NCBI GenBank assembly: GCA_934597725.1
Contig: CAKTSK010000029.1
Location: forward strand, 1-24,939
Origin: an uncultured Eubacteriales bacterium
GTDB lineage: Bacteria > Bacillota > Clostridia > Oscillospirales > Oscillospiraceae
DNA length: 24,939 nucleotides
Direction: 5' to 3'
The notes beneath the pieces were generated by a model that did no database searches, was not told where the DNA came from, and saw only the letters and a list, made by a program, of their open reading frames with translations. Positions within the stretch are counted from its first letter, which is position 1; every line of letters starts with the position of its first letter. The translations under genes and the position numbers were made by a program. Shown here piece by piece: positions 21,801-24,939 of this stretch.

Positions 21801-21844
21801 TTGGAGAACTGGGGAGCGCGACGGGCGGCTTTCAGGCCGTATTT
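21794..21844 (-). pseudogene. rpsI: 3' remnant of rpsI (30S ribosomal protein S9), element junction
   Basis: The last 16 codons read KYGLKAARRAPQFSKR and stop with TGA (21794-21796), the highly conserved C-terminus of ribosomal protein S9. Immediately upstream the same frame holds TAG (21845-21847) and no further S9 sequence. The gene body has been displaced by whatever lies to the right, as happens when an integrase targets the 3' end of a housekeeping gene and restores it with its own copy at the far end. An intact rpsI should therefore exist beyond the right edge of the window. Confidence 0.88.
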
Positions 21845-21910
21845 CTATCGTCTAAGCGCTCATTTTCCTTGATATTCCGGCCTTTTTTCGATGTCGGCTT
21901 ATCGGTTGTC

Positions 21911-21935
21911 CTATTCCTTAACCCAAGAAATAGGC
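21911..21935 (-). other. Hairpin after the second integrase gene
   Basis: CCTATTTCTT and AAGGAATAGG pair on the minus strand with one G-U wobble around a short loop. It lies 6 bp past the integrase stop, with no T-run, between that gene and the rpsI junction. It could be a weak terminator or an integrase arm site. Confidence 0.35.
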
Positions 21936-21940
21936 CGCTT

Positions 21941-23152
21941 TTAAGAGGGAACCGCTTGGTGAAATGCAGAATTTACTACATCAACCAGCTGTTCTGGCTT
22001 ATTATACTTCACTCTTGCATAGATGTCCATAGTTGTCTTACTGTTTTCATGTCCGGCAAGGTATTGAACTGTTTTGGGGTCAACGCCTGCATACAAGAGA
22101 TTGGTAATGTAGGTATGGCGCAACAGGTGAGGAGTTACCTCAAAGTCCAGGCTATACACAATGTTGGGGTTATTTTTCTGATGCCCGCCCAGGCTCGGCT
22201 GAACCGTGTACTTGATGCTCTGTCCGTTCACATACTTATAATAGGTGCGCTCTTTGGCAGATCGAACGACGATGTACTGCCAGACCCGTTTGAACTGCGA
22301 ATATGACAAGGGCTGTCCCTCACTATCGGCAATCACATATTCCGATTTGGAGGCAGCCTTGGCTTCCCGCAGACAATTCACAAGGCATTTGGGAATGGGA
22401 ATATCCCTTCTGGCCGCTTTCGTCTTAAGCGTTGTAGAGATAACCGGTCTGTTATGCTCTGCTCGCCATGCGCGCCGCACAGAGATATACGGAGTAGGCA
22501 CATCAAGAAACACACAATCCCATTGTAAAGCAAGAGCTTCTTCCCGGCGCAAACCCGAATATAGTCCGATCATGGTAAACAGATACGGCGGAAGTCCTTT
22601 GACGGTTTCCAGCAGCACTTCCACCTGCTGGTCTGTCAGCGCATCTTTCTTTTGGGTCGGTTTCCCGCCCCTTGCTGAAATTCCCTCACACGGATTGTAT
22701 TCCAGCAACTGGCTCCGCTCTGCCGAGTAGAAAATGCACTTGAGGAGCATATTCACCGTATTGTGCAGGCTCTCGGATTTGTTGGACAATGGAATCAGCG
22801 CCAGACGAATATCATCCGCCGTCACCTCCTCCATATACATATCACCCAAAGGCTTGATGATGTAATTCTTCATATTGGAAGTGTAGCCTTTCAGCGTAGC
22901 CGGTGATACTTTTGAGGATTGCATCAGCAGCCACTTCTCACAATACTCAGCTACGGTAGGATGTTCCCGGTGGAAAGTGATCTCCGCCACCTGGCGTCTC
23001 GCTTCCTGTTCCTTATCGTACAGTTCCTCGCAGGTAGTCCCATACAGGCTCACCTGCTTACCGTCTGCGTCCAGAATCCGGGTTCTGTAATACAGCACAC
23101 CTTTTCGTGTGACGGTGCCATATTGAGGTATGTTCTTTTTCTTCTTCGCCAT
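21941..23152 (-). CDS. Tyrosine recombinase/integrase (copy 2, next to the rpsI junction)
   Basis: This 403-residue protein starts at 23152 (MAKKKKNIPQYGTVTRKG, AAAGGA upstream). It has an N-terminal AP2-like arm-binding part (YYRTRILDADGKQVSLYG), a SAM-like core-binding domain (about 62-150, HPTVAEYCEKWLLMQSSKVS) and a catalytic domain with the complete set: R202 (SGLRREEAL), Lys about 243-245, H342 and R345 (PHLLRHTYI), H368 (LAGHE) and nucleophile Y378 (MDIYARVKY). It should therefore be active in integration or excision. It lies about 100 bp from the rpsI 3' remnant, the usual place for an integrase relative to its att site. It closely resembles the neighbouring gene upstream, from which a terminator separates it. 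Confidence 0.93.
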   Translation of the reverse strand: MAKKKKNIPQYGTVTRKGVLYYRTRILDADGKQVSLYGTTCEELYDKEQEARRQVAEITFHREHPTVAEYCEKWLLMQSSKVSPATLKGYTSNMKNYIIKPLGDMYMEEVTADDIRLALIPLSNKSESLHNTVNMLLKCIFYSAERSQLLEYNPCEGISARGGKPTQKKDALTDQQVEVLLETVKGLPPYLFTMIGLYSGLRREEALALQWDCVFLDVPTPYISVRRAWRAEHNRPVISTTLKTKAARRDIPIPKCLVNCLREAKAASKSEYVIADSEGQPLSYSQFKRVWQYIVVRSAKERTYYKYVNGQSIKYTVQPSLGGHQKNNPNIVYSLDFEVTPHLLRHTYITNLLYAGVDPKTVQYLAGHENSKTTMDIYARVKYNKPEQLVDVVNSAFHQAVPS

Positions 23153-23240
23153 AATGAATTTCCTTTCTCGCGTGGTGATGTATCTACACCCCCTTTTTAT
23201 CAGATATTTCAAATTGAATCAAAGATACGGCCAAGGCAAA

Positions 23241-23274
23241 AGAAAGAGCGAGACATCCTTGCCTCGCTCTTTCT
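23241..23274 (-). terminator. Rho-independent terminator between the two integrase genes
   Basis: AGAAAGAGCGAG (23241-23252) pairs perfectly with 23263-23274; on the minus strand a T-rich tail follows. It lies 23 bp past the stop of the upstream integrase and suggests that the two recombinases are separate transcripts. Confidence 0.75.
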
Positions 23275-23297
23275 TCATCTTCTGTTTTGTTCCGGGC

Positions 23298-24512
23298 TTA
23301 TACAGCGTCCCATAAGTCAAAGGCACAACCCATCGTTTTAACAAGATCATCGGGTCTGTTGTATTTGACCTTTGCGTAAATATCCATTGTGATTTTGCTA
23401 CTTTCATGGCCCGCCAAATATTGAACTGTTTTGGGGTCCACTGAAGCATGAATTAAGTTGGTAATGTAAGTGTGCCGCAGTTGGTGCGGTGTCACTTCAA
23501 AATCCAGGCTATATACCACATGGCCGTTATTCCTGGCTTTTTCTCCAAGTTTCGGGTAAAGCATATATTTTACATACTTCCCGTCAACAAGTTTTCTGGC
23601 CATTCTCGGCTTTGCGGTCCGTGTCACAATATACTGCCACAGTCGCTTAAACTGTGTGTAGGACAGCGGATCGCCGTCCCTATTGGCAACCACATAATCC
23701 GAAGTGGACTTTTTCTTTGCCTCTTTCAGACACTCTACCAGACAAACCGGGATAGGAATGTTCCTCTGTGCAGCTTTGGTCTTTAGCTCGGTGAGAATGA
23801 CTGGCCTGTTATGCTCTGTGTGCCATGCCCGTCGTACCGTCAAATACGGAGCTTCCGCATCCAGATACACGGAATCCCATTGCAGCGCCAGGATTTCCTC
23901 CCTCCGCAGACCGGCATATAAACCAATCATCACGAATACATAAGGCGGCAAATCCCGGATTGTGTCCAAGAGCCTCTTGACCTGTTCATCCGTCAATGCC
24001 TGCCTTTCTTCCTGGGGAACTCCGCCGCCTTTTGCGTCCAGAAATATAGTCGGGTCCTCGTCGATCACATGACTTTCTTTGGCCGCCCGGAAAATGGACT
24101 TGCAGAGGATTACCACAGATTTATAGACCGAAGCAGACTTCTTGGAAACAGGTACAAGTGCAAGCTGGATGTCATCCAGCATTACATCAGCCATCCGCTT
24201 CTCTCCCAACCCGCCTATAATGTGACGCCGCACCTTGGAGGTATAATCTGTCAAGGTAGTAGCCCGAACATGGACGGACTGCATCAGCAACCACTTCTCA
24301 CAGTATTCAGCAACCGTAGGGGACCTTCGGCGGAATGTAGTGCTGTCGATCTGCTCTAACGCCTCCAGCTCCTTGTCATAGAGCTTTTCCGGCGTCTTTG
24401 CATAAAGCGCGACTCTGTTTCCATCTGAATCTTCGATCCGGGTCCTATAATATTCAATGCCGTTCAGCACGACTGTACCATATTGAGGAATTGCCCTTTT
24501 TCTTTTCGCCAA
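23298..24512 (-). CDS. Tyrosine recombinase/integrase (copy 1)
   Basis: This 404-residue protein starts at TTG 24512: AGGAGG lies 8 nt upstream and the following residues AKRKRAIPQYG align with the start of the neighbouring integrase. The GTG at 24521 falls inside the ribosome binding site. Domains match copy 2: arm-binding part, core-binding domain (SPTVAEYCEKWLLMQSVHVR) and catalytic residues R203 (AGLRREEIL), H343 and R346 (PHQLRHTYI), H369 (LAGHESS) and Y379 (MDIYAKVKY). The two are clear paralogues, with nearly identical catalytic motifs but diverged core-binding regions, so they may recognise different sites or act together. The excisionase-like gene lies 84 bp upstream. Confidence 0.93.
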   Translation of the reverse strand: MAKRKRAIPQYGTVVLNGIEYYRTRIEDSDGNRVALYAKTPEKLYDKELEALEQIDSTTFRRRSPTVAEYCEKWLLMQSVHVRATTLTDYTSKVRRHIIGGLGEKRMADVMLDDIQLALVPVSKKSASVYKSVVILCKSIFRAAKESHVIDEDPTIFLDAKGGGVPQEERQALTDEQVKRLLDTIRDLPPYVFVMIGLYAGLRREEILALQWDSVYLDAEAPYLTVRRAWHTEHNRPVILTELKTKAAQRNIPIPVCLVECLKEAKKKSTSDYVVANRDGDPLSYTQFKRLWQYIVTRTAKPRMARKLVDGKYVKYMLYPKLGEKARNNGHVVYSLDFEVTPHQLRHTYITNLIHASVDPKTVQYLAGHESSKITMDIYAKVKYNRPDDLVKTMGCAFDLWDAV

Positions 24513-24596
24513 TTCCGTCACCTCCTAAGAATAATCTCCAGCGCTGTACCTTTGTTTTATCAAACATCGTAGGTTCCAGCAAGGATACGGAATTGC

Positions 24597-24827
24597 TCAA
24601 ACTCGGACGCTTCGAGGCTTGCGATATGTAGTGCTTTTTTCCATCGGCTTTGCACGATGGGTGCATTTTGCGATATACTCCTGAAGGCCCGCATCTGTAA
24701 AATACACACAGCCGTTCTGCACATACTGAACATAAGAAATCAGCCCGCTGCTGCGCGCTGCATCCAAAGTGGCAATGCTGATACCCAGGATTTTGGCCGC
24801 CTCTTTTCGAGAAATCAGTTTTTCCAT
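24597..24827 (-). CDS. Excisionase-like helix-turn-helix protein
   Basis: This 76-residue protein starts at 24827 with AAAGGGGGAA upstream. It begins MEKLISRKEAAKILGISIAT, the helix-turn-helix of MerR/Xis-type DNA-binding proteins, followed by a wing-like segment (VQNGCVYFTDAGLQEYIAK) and a basic tail. Proteins of this kind beside tyrosine integrases act as excisionases or directionality factors, bending DNA at att sites. The order excisionase, integrase, integrase, att site is typical of integrative elements. It could instead be a small regulator of the integrase genes. Confidence 0.8.
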   Translation of the reverse strand: MEKLISRKEAAKILGISIATLDAARSSGLISYVQYVQNGCVYFTDAGLQEYIAKCTHRAKPMEKSTTYRKPRSVRV

Positions 24828-24880
24828 AAATGTTCCCCCTTTCTGTCAAGGATGTGGTTGTGGCTTTCAAAATCACATGA

Positions 24881-24910
24881 ATGCGCTGGCAACCGAAGCT
24901 GCCAGCGCAT
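24881..24910 (-). terminator. Hairpin upstream of the excisionase-like gene
   Basis: ATGCGCTGGCA (24881-24891) pairs perfectly with 24900-24910, with a TTCG-containing loop on the minus strand. The downstream tail is only moderately T-rich, so it is a possible terminator of a gene beyond the right edge or a regulatory stem. Confidence 0.4.
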
Positions 24911-24939
24911 GGTATCTGACTTTGAAAAATTTACTCGCC

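Noticed and set aside
24454..24876. A 140-residue minus-strand frame overlapping the excisionase-like gene
   Set aside because: It covers the helix-turn-helix gene in another frame, has no ribosome site and its translation shows no domain.
1..24939. CRISPR array, tRNA or rRNA genes
   Set aside because: No regularly spaced repeats, cloverleaf-type sequence or rRNA segments were seen; the 45-nt repeat has only two copies 20.7 kb apart.

Overview
The window looks like chromosome plus mobile DNA from a high-GC, gut-type Firmicute, most likely a Clostridia member near the Oscillospiraceae (inference). Supporting signs are strong GGAGG-type ribosome binding sites, many lipoprotein signal peptides, an S-layer-homology protein, Gram-positive-style SPFH/TPM envelope proteins, and a 3' fragment of rpsI ending in APQFSKR. 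Every gene I can support lies on the minus strand, so transcription runs from high to low coordinates. I see no tRNA, rRNA or CRISPR array.

Right end, about 21.8-24.9 kb: the end of an integrative element. It has an excisionase-like helix-turn-helix gene, two tandem paralogous tyrosine recombinases, and then a junction with the last 16 codons, stop and terminator of rpsI (21741-21844). The element therefore appears to be inserted at the 3' end of the ribosomal protein S9 gene. A 45-nt sequence from this junction recurs, with two mismatches, at 1079-1123, so the 20.6 kb between the copies is bounded by att-like direct repeats.

Middle, about 1.1-21.6 kb: one coherent sensing and envelope cluster in four transcription units. 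Unit 1 is a solute-binding lipoprotein and a membrane-anchored LuxR-type regulator with an outside sensor. Unit 2 is a small zinc protein, a lipoprotein/7TM pseudokinase, a sensor kinase and a NarL-type response regulator, with overlapping genes. Unit 3 is a pseudo-receiver, an SLH-domain protein and a small lipoprotein, closed by a terminator. Unit 4 is an SPFH/zinc-ribbon protein, a four-helix membrane protein, a DUF4428-like protein, an AIM24 protein, two lipoproteins, a YdjG-like zinc-ribbon protein with an in-frame amber codon, a TPM-domain protein, another lipoprotein and a second pseudo-receiver.

Units 1, 3 and 4 start with the same 17-bp dyad (CTACCCGC-A-GCGGGTAG or close variants), always exactly 30 nt from its centre to a -10 box. 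Unit 2 has only a degenerate version. I infer that one of the two LuxR/NarL-type regulators activates the set in response to an extracellular signal, and that the output is a membrane/envelope module related to Bacillus subtilis ydjGHI but without a PspA gene in view. This is the best candidate for an undescribed system in the window.

Left end, 1-1.08 kb: a degenerate AbiE (type IV) toxin-antitoxin locus. The AbiEi antitoxin and its perfect 16-bp inverted-repeat operator look intact. The AbiEii toxin has lost its central part through an out-of-frame internal deletion.
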